Part shown: positions 1 through 11,640 of the stretch, piece by piece
How positions within the stretch are numbered: position 1 is the first letter of the stretch
How the letters are laid out: every line of letters begins with the position of its first letter
Assembly (NCBI GenBank): GCA_950106755.1
Contig: OX467083.1
Location: 35,893,029-35,957,028, forward strand
DNA length: 64,000 bases
From: Climacium dendroides
Lineage: Eukaryota; Streptophyta; Bryopsida; Hypnales; Climaciaceae
Direction of reading: 5' to 3'
Notes under the pieces: model-generated
Seen by the model: the letters and a program-made list of their open reading frames with translations, nothing else
The model's database searches: none
What the model was told of the DNA's origin: nothing
Translations under genes and position numbers: made by a program

Positions 1-3000
1 CAGTCGATACTGTTGTCATTCCATAGGTCCTTTATTTGTTGAATTCCTGCTTTTGCCCATAAATGCAATCCTGAATTGGGACCCATCCCCAATTTGTCTT
101 CATCATTCTCCTTAATCATCGGATTGCCAAATAATGGCTATCGTAGAATGTTTTCTGCTAATTTTGGCTCCTTTAGTTCCAAATTATCTTTGACTGATAT
201 AAACGCCTTGATACAAGCTGCCATCAAAGGGGAATGATTTTCTTTTTTAATTCCCTTACTGTAGAAAATCCAGCTGTCCGACCTATGCCATTTGGCATCC
301 CCTAAAGGTCTTCCGTTAACAATCTTGAACCGCATTAATTTTTTCCAAGGCTCATTCCCGGGGGACAACCCTCTGACCACCAATTTCACCAATAAAGCTT
401 GGGTCTACAAATAAGGATCCAATAACTAAATTCCCCCTTCCTTTGTGGTAAAATACAAGAACTCCACCTTATATGAACAACACACCGTCCTTCCTTCTTT
501 CCCGTCCATAGGAGCTGCGTCACCAACTCTCGTATAACATCGCACTTTTTAACCGAAATTCCACAATAGGCTGCTGTGTACCAACAGGTAGCCAATAATA
601 CTTGATTTATAATAATGACCATTCCTGCAGTTGACACCATCTTTGCCGCCCACGACCGTAATTTCTTTCTAATAGAGGCTAAAAGTGGACCGGTATTGAC
701 ATCTGGCGGTAGATGGAAACCAATCAAGGGACCTAAATATCTGACACCCGTTCCTTCCGGAACCCATGTTATCCCATATTCAGCTCCCCAAGTAAAGTCC
801 TGCTTATTTTTGGAAGCCCAGATAGCATATGTTTTATCCCAATTAAGCTTTGACCCCGATCCCAAGCAAAAGATTCTCAATACTTCATATGCCCTGTTTA
901 GATTCTCAATTGTTCCTAATAGATATAACGTTGTATCATCTGCGTAGGAGGCATCTTTAACGTTGGATCCATTGAGAAGGAAGAACCCTTCCACCCCGTA
1001 TTTATCATCCTCTGACATATATCCCAAGGAATCCAATACTACTACAAATAGAAAAGGTGCCAAGGGACACCCTTGACGCACCAACCTTTAAAGGTCGAAT
1101 TATGATCCCACTTCTCTATTGACTATAATCGAGGAAGAGACATTTCTATAAAGAGACATAACTCCTCTAATAAAGTCCATGTGAAATCCCTACCTTTCCA
1201 GCACCTCCCTCATGAAATTCCACGAAATGCGATCATAGGCCTTCTCAAAATCCAATAACAACAAGGTGAGATCTTGGCCTGATTCCTCCACATAATGCAT
1301 AGATTCTTGAGCTAGAAAAATGTTATTAATAATACATCGCCCTGACACAAAGCCTGCTTGGTTTGGCCTGACTATTTTTGGAAGAATAGTCTACATTCTT
1401 TTAGCTAGAATTTTTGCCACCAATTTATAAAAGGAGGATAATAGAGTTATAGGTCTAAAGTTTTTTTTATCAAGGAAGAGTCACCTCCCTTAGGAATTAA
1501 AGCAATAATACCTTTGTTATGTCCTGTTGATAGAGACCCCTCCCTTAATACTTCTTGTACTGCTTCCAACAAATCGTCCTGTAATGATTCCATGCAACAT
1601 TTGAAGAAATTAGTGGGAATCCCATCCTCCCCCGGAGCATTGCTTGAAGATAAGTCGCTAATCGCCTCCTGAAGTTCTTTTAATGATACCGGTTTGGAGA
1701 AATTCCTGTTCTGCTCTTCCGTCACTATTTTAAGTACACTCTGCAATATCTGTCTTCTTGTCTGCAATATTTCTTCCGTTTCTGGGTCTTCCGTTTCTGG
1801 GCCTTCCGAGTATAGCGTCTTGTAAAAGTGTGTGACGGCCTCCGATTTGCTCTGTTGGTCTGTGATTACATCTCCATCCACCACCAGCTACGAAATAGAG
1901 GATCTTTTGTGTACATCCCGGAAAACTTCAAAGAATTCTTTCGAATACTTGTCCCCTGTCCTCATCCATCTGGCCGACACTACGTGATATTGTGTTTCCA
2001 GGTTTTCTAATGTCAAGTTATGTAACAACGTCTTTGTTGCATCCAGCTTCAATATGGCCGCTATGTTTCCCGGATGCGTATCCAAGAAAATTTCCGCTGC
2101 TTCTACGTCCTTCAATGCTTTGTTTTCCACCCTGTATTTTGCGGCTTTCCATTCCCTATTTATCTTTTGAGCTTCATCCAGCGCTCGAGTTTGAGCATCA
2201 TGTATCCAATCCATCCAGGATTCTAACCCTTGCAGCCAGTCTCCCTCATTCCAACATCGCTCCAGCCTTTCTTGAGCTTTATCATTCCTGAGAATATCAA
2301 CTTGCATCTGTAGCTTTCTAGGTCTGCGTTTGATTAATGAGAACATCTCAAATTGAAGCAACGAATGGTCTGAAATTTTGACGTAAGGTTGAGCTGTAAC
2401 AGTCCTCCTTTGCTCCGCCAAATCTGGAGATAAAAAATCCTGTCGATTCTGGCTGCTCGGCGGTCCTGTCCATTCCTGTTGTTCTCCCATGTAAATATCT
2501 TCTGCGAATTTTTGCGGATGCGATCCTGATGCCATATGTCTTCAATCTTGTAGTGATTTAATAATCTGGACCAGGCCGCTTTCTCCCTCCTGTTTGTATT
2601 TGTACATTCACGGGTACTTCCCAATTTGTTCCTTTCTTCCTCTACCATATTAAAATCACCGGCTAGAAGAAAACCTTGCTCGGGAATATTGGCATCCACC
2701 AATTTATCCTACAACAATGCTCGTTCACGTGATGAGCCCGGAGCATATACATTGATGATTGAAAGAACGAAATTGCTGTTAGATTTTAGCAAAATAAATT
2801 GAGCTCTCCCTTCCGAAATGATCCCCTCCTCGTCTACTGTCGTAGCTAGACTCCAAGCAACTAAGATACTTGTTCCTGCTCTTCATCTCCCGGTATCACT
2901 CTATATTGCCGAATTCCAAGATCTATGGCCATTAGCAAATGGTAAACTTCTGCTTTTCTTCTGGCACCTGGTCAAATCCATCCAGTGTTTTTGGATAAGA

Positions 3001-3140
3001 ATTATCTGCGGCTTATGTGCCATCCTGTCAAATATCCGTCTAATATGAACCTGTTTGGTAGAGCCCCTAGAGCCCACCTATGCCCCCCTAATGTTCAGGG
3101 TGGCTAGCAATAATTCCATATCCATTAGGAGCTAGAGGGG
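1..3140 (-). pseudogene. LINE A ORF2: endonuclease plus reverse transcriptase, decayed
   Basis: The frame opens near 3,120 with ATLNIRGA, the first strand of an exonuclease-endonuclease-phosphatase domain, and continues with QIILIQKHWMD. It breaks repeatedly. Intact pieces lie at 2,702-2,334, 2,535-1,888, 1,884-1,447, 1,084-386 and 392-138. The reverse-transcriptase catalytic box reads YADDTTLYLLG near 930-946, and PLAPFLFVVVLDSLGYM precedes it, as in plant L1 elements. The zinc-finger tail seen in LINE B is off the left edge. In life the protein would nick DNA and copy its own RNA into the nick; this copy cannot, because every domain carries at least one break. Confidence 0.88.
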
Positions 3141-3199
3141 ATAGCCTCCCCAAGCTAACTGTCATACTCTACTAGAGAGCGGTCATATTCCACTGTCGA

Positions 3200-3504
3200 A
3201 CCTTCCACACTTCTATCAGTCTGTCTGTTCTTTTTGCTGGTTTGTATTAGTGAGGCAAATATGCCTGGCTACCATCCCATCACTGACTCCTCTCTGTTTA
3301 TCACCAAGATACCCAACCACCTCTCCAATAAAATGTTCGCTTTGGCTCTCCCTTTCCAAATTGCAATTTTGCTCAAAGAATCTTTTGTCCACCAAGAACA
3401 ATTCACCCCTCGTAAGCACTTCGCCTTTTGCGTGACCTTAATTACTGCCAAAACTGTCAATTTATGCGCATCACCCTCACTGTTCCATCTGGCCAACTAA
3501 GAGA
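3200..3504 (-). pseudogene. LINE A ORF1, C-terminal fragment
   Basis: The minus strand encodes ARWNSEGDAHKLTVLAVIKV followed by TQKAKCLRG, which aligns with HVGDEHELSVLAAVRV and TPKAKCLKG of LINE B near 27,000-27,080. It is the C-terminal part of the LINE RNA-binding protein. The upstream part is at 19,474-21,414, on the far side of the 16-kb element. At the junction a TAG stands where LINE B has TGG (Trp), a single-base nonsense change in the LINE rather than an effect of the insertion. Confidence 0.82.
3496..3504. repeat. Left target-site duplication of the 16-kb element
   Basis: ACTAAGAGA, repeated exactly at 19,474-19,482; the next base (C) also matches, so the duplication is 9 or 10 bp. 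Nine bp is the usual length for Mutator-like elements. Both copies lie inside the same LINE reading frame, which supports a true duplication. Confidence 0.9.
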
Positions 3505-3582
3505 CCAACGAAGCTAGTATATGAGCGTAAAGCGGGAGCGTAGAGCGTAGAGCATGGAATTGGAGCATGGAGCATTGATTTA
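3505..3582 (+). repeat. Left terminal inverted repeat of the 16-kb element
   Basis: The left end contains GCTAGTATATGAGCG, then repeated AGCGTAGAGCG and GGAGCATGGA. The reverse complement of the right end reads GCTGGTATGCGAGCG, then AGCGTAGAGC and GGAGCATGGA in the same order. The outermost 6-8 bases match poorly. Short internal repeats in the arms suggest clustered transposase-binding sites (inference). Confidence 0.75.
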
Positions 3583-5902
3583 GGGCCTTTTTCTGTAATT
3601 TGGTGCGGTAGAAATTTATGGATTTATTTATTTTGTTGAATTTGGGTTTAGGTTCAAAAGTCAACTAAAAATTTTGGGCCTTAGTTCCATAAATCAGCAT
3701 ACTTTAAGGTAATAAAAAGTCCAGTCTCAAAATTTGGGGATTTAAAAAGTCTAAGCTCTAAAGTTTAGGGTGGACTACAACTTGAATATATGTAGAAATA
3801 TTTTAGGACCATTGACCACATGGAGGGAAGGGTTATATTGATTCAACTTAGAAGAATGGTTTTATTATTGTTGGTGCATAACTTCTACAATGACATTGGA
3901 CACCTCCTACGGTGGGATTATGACTAACCAATTTGTGTAGGAGATTGGTGTTTTAATGCTATATCAATTAATTGGTTCATGTGCCAAAGCTTAGTGGCTT
4001 GTCTTTCGAGTGGATAGTGAGACTGTCTCACTATCCACTCCCAAAAAAAAATGAAATTGAATTTTAGTACCTCCCACCAATGAGCTCAAACTTTTATTAT
4101 ATTAAATTTAGCGTTTTGCCCCCCCTCTTGCCCTTATGTATTTTTCAGGTGGGGCTGGAGTAACATTTGATACGGGATATATCTGTATCTGTACCTCGTA
4201 CCTCGTATTTTGTATCTATACCATACCGTATTTATATTGCATTTGAACTATATTCCGTATCTCATCTTCGTACCATATTGGATTTGTATTGTATTCGAAC
4301 TATATCTTGTATCTCGCATCCGGACCGTGTCTATATTATATCGTATCTAGCCCTGTAAAGTATCCCTACCCGTATCTAGATCAACGGCATGGGAGGGAGA
4401 AAGGAGAAAGGATTCTTTAAGGATTGGCCTTTCAATTGCCTAGACGGAAGGGGGGAGAGGAGATGGAGGAATAGGAAGGTTTCAGTGGATAGTTAGGATT
4501 TAGGGCTTTTTGCCAAAGTGGCCCAAGAAGATAGACGCCTCAAAGTTATAAATGTTTAGGGGGGCAATTGATTGGAAATGTTTTCAAATCAACTAAATAG
4601 ATGACTTTGTCTACATTTCATGGAAAAATCCATTGGACATGTAAGAAAAAAGGTGTTTATGGTTATGGATCCCAAATTGAATGAACTTTTGAATGAAGTA
4701 TGTCTTGTACATGTTTAGACTAGTATTGCTTTGAAGTTTTACAAAGTCAAACATGATAACTTTATATTCATGCCCCCATAACCATGGAAATGGACCTATC
4801 ACCGTGGATCCAAGACAGGAAATCCTAAATCTATAGCAAAAAGATTATTTGGGTGTGAACCTATAACCGTGGTATCAAGATACATAACATAACCTTTCAC
4901 CGCGGTTTTAGGGTTTAGGGGTACCCCTATAAATGTGTTTTCTCCATCTAAATATAATTGGGGACCTCAAACCGTGAAATGACCCTTCAAAGGTGAAGGA
5001 CAGACATACTTCTAGGGTGAGGGTTCAATATTTAGGGTATTTATTATTGCCTTCGTGTCTTGTTTATTGCACATCTGTTAACTTTTTCTAGAGGACTATA
5101 TTTAGGGTTTAGAGCATTGGGTTTAGGGTTCATATAAACTTTTTATTGTTGGATGCACATCTGTTTAATGCATTGAAAAACATAAGGTTAGGTGAACAAT
5201 TTAACTTAAACTACTGAACAACTGTAGTTAGAATGCTTGGGATTAGGCGAACATTTCCATGCAATAGGGTTAAAATGATTAATTAAGTTCATCCATGCCC
5301 AACCACTTTACCAATTTATCATATGAAAGGCATTAGCATGTTCAAAAACTTCCTATCAATAATAATGCATTTCAATTATGTTAGCAATTATATTCATCAA
5401 TAATTGCTACTCATCTATATTTCAAGGATTTAGGGTTAGGCTACCAATGCTAGCATGAGATAGTGCTAATAAAAAATGGACTTATTTCCATAGGAAGTTC
5501 AAGTAAATGTTGCAAACTTGCAAATGCATAAGGTGACCACCTCTAAGTAACTCTGTCGTTGTCCTACCATATTCATTGAAAAAAGTCAATGAAGTCAAGG
5601 TCATTTTCAGTGGATTAGGACAAGGGAAGGCCATTTTTTTTAATCGCAATTATCAAGACCAATCTAAACAATCCTCTATGAATATTTTATATCTAGAGAT
5701 ATATACGAATCATACTAGAGAGTGTGGGATGGGCAATCACGCATGATAGTACAAGGTGCAATGGACGAATGACAATTGAAATTCAGTAGTGGCCCTTTTA
5801 CTCTCACTACAATTCTTACGTGAAACAAGTTTGGAGAACATCATCCAAAGGTATGCTGCAATATGCTAACGCCAACCGTTTAGAAGGATAACTGTGTACT
5901 AA
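3583..5902. other. Left noncoding part of the 16-kb element
   Basis: No supported gene. The region is AT-rich with several TTTAGGG motifs (about 4,910, 5,100, 5,125 and 5,430), which are telo-box-like but not a telomere array. A low-complexity stretch at about 4,160-4,385 repeats variants of CGTATC and TGTATC. Short open frames here have no recognisable domains. Confidence 0.6.
4160..4385. repeat. Degenerate GTATC-type simple repeat
   Basis: About 225 bp are built from variants of GTATC (CGTATC, TGTATC, CCGTATC) without a fixed longer period. It looks like a decayed short tandem repeat. The 63-residue open frame across it is compositional. Confidence 0.55.
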
Positions 5903-6052
5903 CACTACTAGAAAATTTCATTTTTCTGTTGTTTTGGTCGCGTTGATCCGGTCAAAATCTAACAGAAATCTGTTGAAAGCAACAGATTTCTGTCAGATTT
6001 TGACCGGATCAACGCGACCAAAACAACAGAAAAATGAAATTTTCTAGTAGTG
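5903..6052. mobile_element. CACTA-like foldback MITE 1 (150 bp), inserted in the transposase stop codon
   Basis: Ends are CACTACTAGAAAATTTCA and its exact complement, TSD is TAA (5,900-5,902 and 6,053-6,055), and the two halves are almost perfect inverted repeats around a short centre. CACTA termini with a 3-bp duplication fit the CACTA (En/Spm) superfamily. It has no coding capacity. It is nearly the same as MITE 3 at 34,339. In the empty site the transposase would end AAT TAG; the insertion changes TAG to TAC and extends the frame about 31 codons into the MITE. Confidence 0.9.
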
Positions 6053-9000
6053 TAATTGGATTTCAGCTTCAAGATACCACTCTGAAGTATGCGTTTCACT
6101 TCGTTAAAGCTAAAGCTTGGAGCATGAATAAAAAGATCTACTTCTGCATCCAATTGGCAAACTCCAGTGAACAAAAAATACAAGTGCTTGCAATTAGCCC
6201 ATTGCCCTCTTTTTCCTAGAGCCTTTGTTGACATGTCCTTGAAATAAGGGCAAGTGCATTCAGGAAATGCACTTACAGTGATCATGTAATGTTGAATGGC
6301 AGGCGGTGTACCTGAGTCCAGTGCAATGATGCATCCGAAGCCTGGATGCGGTACCATAGTAACTTCACAAACCACTGCTTTCATTGTGAGTGCGGAGGCG
6401 CAATTGTTTGATTGCTTTGTTGTAGGTGCTTTTGGATTCCTCCGAATCTTCTTTCCTGACCGTATGCTGGGGTGTTCAGCGGGTGACTCTGGAACTTGAA
6501 GTCCCAAATCATCAGGGGGCAAATCATGATTTCCAAATAGCCTACGAGGGGAAATGGCAAGACGCTGCGGAAGACGGAACCCTCCATTTTGAAGATCTAG
6601 TATCTCTTTGGGTGTAAGATTGGTTCCGACTTGCACCGGCCAAATATTTGGTACTTCCGGTTTTGATAGAACCCATTTCTGCCGAGAACCTTTGACGCAC
6701 CGCGATATATCATCATTGCAGAAAAAAAATTGCATTCTCTCAATCCTATTTTTCTTGTAGTTGTCCATGCTGCCGGTGTATGTAGGTGCAGCTGTTCCCC
6801 TATTGCCTTGCACTGTTTTAGCTACACACTTTTTTCGCGTAATGGCCTGCAATGCAAAACATGCCTTCGAAGACGTCTTAGGCAAGCGGGCAATATGCCA
6901 TTGAGACTCATCACAAACTGTTTCTTGGATGGTCCTCACTTGGGAGGCCACCTCAGTTGCAGGAATTGACCTGGTCTTAGGTGACTCCAACAAATCCGGA
7001 TGATCTTCATGCGTCACAGGCCATGGTTCTTCAGAAATGCGATCCAAGGAAATGACTGGTGTGGGTGCAGGGGTGGCCCTCGTTCCAACCCGGGGTCGGG
7101 AGAAATTCACTTTGTCAGGACGATGCGAGTCATATTCAGAACCAGGAGGAAGATTTGGCATTCGCTTCTCAGATCCGAAAACTTCCTTGCCTTCCAAATG
7201 GGGCTTCCTAGTGCAATACTCATTGACACCTGGTATAGATGCCATGGCATCGTTCAATCCCTTCGGATTACCGGTACGTTGGGCATATCTTTGTGCTACA
7301 CGAAGCAATAGTTCTTCTTTTCCTGGACCAGTTCCCGGCTTCTCACCTTTTAGGAACTGGTAATATCTAACCATTTGTATGAACGCTCGAACATAGTCAT
7401 CTACGGTGGCGACGTACAAATCAGTGCCACGTTTTCCAGATTGTTGCAACCATTTGTTATGGACGGTCTCCGCAAGGTTGCAAGTAGGAATGAGTCCAAG
7501 TTCATCTTCAGTGAGTCCCTGTTCCATAGAGCATGGATTAAAGCTACTACAATATTTCCTTGGTTTAAGGTCTACGATTAGGGTTGTTATATGAAGTACT
7601 CGAGAAACTAAAGATAAAAAGCATAAAACAAATAAATAATTAGCAATGATAGAAGATAAGACAGCAACAAGAACCATATCCTGGAAAACAAAGAAACGAC
7701 AGATACGGTGATCAAGAATCTTACAGTGTCCATGAATGCTCCCCATTGCCTATACCGGAAGTGCCAAAACGCTAACCACAACTCCAAACGGCGAAGCCCC
7801 TCCCCGGTTGTGGCTCCGGATGAATGCCACCACGTTCGAATTGCATGAAACCTAGTCTCTGCCTCTGCTAAAGAATTTGCATCCTTATATTGTTTGCATA
7901 GTTTCCGATGCTGGTCTTGAAGGTCAATGCGAATGTCTGCTTTCGTGTGTTTCTCCATTGACTGAGTCCAATGAAATAAACATGTACATTCTCGATTGGG
8001 CATGGGCTCGGTTGGGTCACCACTTCCATAAACTATGCGCACCGCATTCCAGTTTGCTTGTGCCGAATCAGACATGAAGCCCTTAAAATAGGGCAAGGTA
8101 TGTCCATGTCTACCCATCACAACGTTTAGATTTTTCCAGAAGTCGCATTGGGCAACTACATCTTCTGACTGCATATCACTAACTGCAATAGTCATGACAC
8201 GGCAATATGTCGTGTCATAAACATGACACGCAATTGTAGTCCAGAGCTTCACTCGCCTAACATGATCAAACATGATCCATGCGTCCTCAAGGTCACCACC
8301 AGGTTGCATACGCGATACCAAGTCCACGCCACTTCCAGGGCCAACCTTAGACATTTTGAACACAAATACTTTGTCAGAGTCGGATCCCTGACCAGGAAAT
8401 CTGTTCTCCTGTACAAAAGCCCAATTGCTACAACCACGAAGCTTTGTAATGCTGTCCATGACTCCAAAGCGCCGGAAGTACTTGAACGTACTTACTTCAT
8501 TGCGAATACTTGGGGAACTCATGAATTTGCATTTCTCCAGAACCGGCATCAATTCCTGAAGACCAAATACGGTAGGTGTAGTTCCTTCGGGTCGAAGTAG
8601 CATCTCTCCAAGGAACTCCTTGCTAGCCTCTAGAACAATAGCGGAATTTGTTCCAGACGGGTTCCGCTCAACTTGGTCTGATATCAAAGACTGAGTTCTC
8701 TCCTTGGAGTCCCGGCAATCTCCATCTTTCACAGGGTGGTTGTGAATACCGAAATGAACACAAGCCCGAGTCATGTCTTGTGACCCAATGACATAATAGA
8801 TTTTCGCAGGACAACTACCAATACACGATGGAGCAATTGAACAAATTTTGCATGTGATAGTGGAACCAACTGGAGGAATATCACGAACCTCAAATGGAAC
8901 AGGAGAACAACCATCCCATTCAGTCTCGTTGATGAGAGCTACACGATGCTTTCGAGTTAGATAGTCACAACTCGGGTTGACACATTGTAGGTGGCCCACG

Positions 9001-9872
9001 CAAGACGCCAACCGAAATGTCAGGCCGTCTGCATTTTTTATATTTGTCGTATGAAAATTTGTCCAAACGTGACCATCATAGCGTTTCTCCATTCCAGTGA
9101 GAAGCTTAGCCTGACTGTGAGTTCCCGAAACATCTCTGACGGGTGGTAACTCAAAAATCACATCGCCATTGAATGAAGGTGGAACAAATTGAACACTACA
9201 TATTCTAATTGAGTTCCAATTTACCCTCTTGAACGGGTTCCTGGAACCTTTTGTGTGGCACAACTTCTGCAAACATGAAACAATTGAAGACGCACGGGAT
9301 GATGATGATGGTGTCACTGTATCTTTAGAAGGCGAGAAGGATGAGTACGCTCTACCAACTGCAGACAAGGATGTCGGTTTCAGAAGTTTGCAGGGTGGAG
9401 ATGAACCATCAGAGTCGTCACTTCCAATGGTAATCACCTCCACACCAGACTCAATTTTCACAGTATTCTCGAAAGTACTAGTCCTAGAAACTCTAGCGGA
9501 TCCCTCTGCATTGGAGGCTCCTGCACAGGACTGCGGTAATCCATATGTTAAATACCTACCTTCACGCAAATGCCATTGCCTAACAGGGCCACACACAGAG
9601 GGCTCTTGCCCTATAGTATGCGTCAAGTCACCACTTATACTACCAAATACTTCTTCGTCAATATCTAATGAGTTCTCCGCAAGTTGGAAACGGGCACTCA
9701 ATCGAGACGAACTAACAACAGCATATCCCAACTCGCCCACAGGAAATGAGATCGGAACACACTCTCCATGTGCCCTCACAATTGCCATTGAAGATCCTGT
9801 CATGCTATCAGTCAAAGCAATGCATCCTTCCTGAAACTCTTGAGGTTGTAAATTCCAAGGGCGAAATAACAC
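5959..9872 (-). CDS. MULE-type transposase with SWIM zinc finger (two exons)
   Basis: Exon 1 runs 9,872-7,725 and exon 2 7,518-5,959, with a phase-0 GTAAG...CAG intron at 7,724-7,519; together about 1,235 residues. Residues 290-380 hold a Cys/His cluster ending in HFGIHNHPV, resembling FLYWCH/WRKY-GCM1-type DNA-binding fingers. The catalytic core shows Asp near 536 (IMFDHVRR), Asp near 602 (FMSDSAQANWNAV) and the CLFHW C-x2-H motif near 631-634, as in MULE transposases. After the splice comes IPTCNLAETVHNKW, matching the conserved TxNxAE segment. The SWIM finger is CTCPYF...CKH at about 6,262-6,190. An acidic SUMO-interaction-like run (VITIGSDDSDGS) is near residue 145. The true start may be in an upstream exon. 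The last ~31 codons come from MITE 1. It should bind the element ends and catalyse its movement in the nucleus; activity is not known. Confidence 0.82.
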
Positions 9873-11640
9873 TATAACCGAAGACTATATTTCATACAGA
9901 ACATTAGCGCAGAAGTACTGAAAGGCTCTGAGTAACACATTCAAAATGAGGCCTAGAATGAAATACAATAAATACAACATGTAAATACTGAATACTAGTA
10001 GTAACTCAAGAAGTACAATATAGTATGAAAACGGCGGCACACAAATTGTTAGGAGAACAAAGATTAAATAGGCCATTGAATGTATTGGGTACACCGTTAA
10101 TACATGTCAGGCAGGTCTGTGTAAGTATTCCCTTAGTATAGTGATATATATGAGAGGCTTCTGTAGTAAAGAAGCACAATCCACTTAGCACAGTGAAATC
10201 GAATCTCAAGATTCTTCAGAATCATTAACATTTCCAAAAAGAATTTGACCATTATACGTAAACGAACACACTGACCATAATCTAAGTCATCCATCAAGTA
10301 ATAATAAGGGATATTGTAAATGATATCGCAATTATGGAGGATTTTTATGATATGCAGATAAATCTTATATTAGACTTATACGCGGTTACTTCACTTCGTT
10401 TCCAAGATTGTACCCCTCCCAGGACCGTGAGCAAATAAATATAATATGTGCTGTAATCAAACAATGGTACATACTACCAATAATGAGTGCATGAAATATG
10501 CAAATATATACTATCCTCCCTACTCTATAGAAAAGCTTGGCCCGAGAACAAGTACTACAGAATTTTTATAGAGACTACATACCTAAAAACATCATATTGG
10601 GAATAGATATCAACTGATATATCTTGTAATGAAATTTGTGAAGCTCAAAGTATAATGAAAACCCTCAACCGACGAATATTGTTCGATCCTATTGAAGAAA
10701 TGATCCACAATATAGGGACATAATTAATAAGGATTTCAATTCATAACATACAATCTGCAAATTGATAATCCATTTAATGCGAAGCGAAGTGTAAAGAGAG
10801 GTAGGTCAGGTAGGAATATGGATCGCTAAAGATGTAGGCTCATACCCTTTGCCTAAACCGTAGACCCAAACCTAAACCCAACCGAACCGTTGTTTCGGCC
10901 GTAGTTCGAAACCGTACTTCCCTACGTAGTTTGGACCGTATATCCCAGAAAAATACAGCATCCCGCCGTCAACCCTAATCCTGAAAGGGAGCGCGATACC
11001 ATACCTTGCTGGGGAGCAACTCCGTTGCCATTTCGTCCTCGGGTTGTCGACTTGCCCTGTCTACACACCTGACGTTGCGGTTGCGATTCCCGCCTCGGCG
11101 TCCGCGAAGGACAATCTGGTAGGTCATCCCTAACTTTCCGTGTCCACTTCACTAACTTATTCCGATATAGAGTGTTATGAGGTATTCATGGATTCCTGAC
11201 GTGTGGAGGCAATTCTGTGTTTCTCCAAGGTCTTCAGTAATGGATCGAGTTCTGCGTCCGCGGCGAAATCAAGCTGGAGACAATACTGTGCTGCCACTTG
11301 TGCAAGAAAGCGCCGCCGCCGTAGCCCAGGTACGCTGAAGCACAACATACTTGCATGTCGGACTATACTAGCCTCATAACAACTCCGGATTGACATGGTT
11401 TGTAATTGCTAGAACCCTAAACCTCTTTTGAAACAACGGTACCACCAGAATGCTTCAGTGTCACTCGAGGGACGGGGGTCCTGCATGTATTTCATAGCTT
11501 GTTTACCTGTAGCATGTTTCCGTGTAGACCGACAGCATTCACCGAATCAAGTGCTCTCCTTCCGCCCCTCGCTTGCGTTGAATCAGAAAATAGCGTTTAG
11601 GGTCCCTGATCAAATCTGGGAGCCCGAAAATTTTTGTTTA
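9873..11640. promoter_or_regulatory. Transposase upstream region, possible 5' exons
   Basis: This is the left half of the spacer between two divergent genes, so it should contain the transposase promoter and any 5' exons. Positions 9,873-10,900 are AT-rich with no clear signal. A GC-richer stretch at 10,920-11,400 holds two minus-strand open frames; the one at 11,396-11,175 (with VAAQYCLQLDF and DPLLKTLEKHRIA) could be a 5' exon, but I see no decisive splice pairing to 9,872. Confidence 0.4.

Larger units (their letters stand above)
1..3504 (-). mobile_element. LINE A, 3' part (L1-type non-LTR retrotransposon, interrupted)
   Basis: This is the downstream part of a plant L1-type LINE on the minus strand. 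Reading leftwards it holds the C-terminal end of ORF1 (3,504 to about 3,200), the endonuclease start (about 3,120) and the reverse transcriptase (about 1,880 to 390); the 3' end lies beyond the window. It closely matches LINE B at 22,381-27,245 but has many stops and frameshifts. Its right edge is not a natural LINE end: it stops at the target duplication ACTAAGAGA of the 16-kb element and resumes at 19,474 in the same frame. It is therefore a dead copy older than that element. Confidence 0.9.

Noticed and set aside
615..947. 110-residue plus-strand open frame
   Set aside because: It is the antisense of LINE A reverse transcriptase; the minus-strand frame has the catalytic YADD box.
4900..5440. 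Telomere-derived array
   Set aside because: TTTAGGG occurs only as isolated or double units.
9229..9834. 201-residue plus-strand open frame
   Set aside because: Antisense shadow of the transposase first exon, which has recognisable domains and a matching splice.
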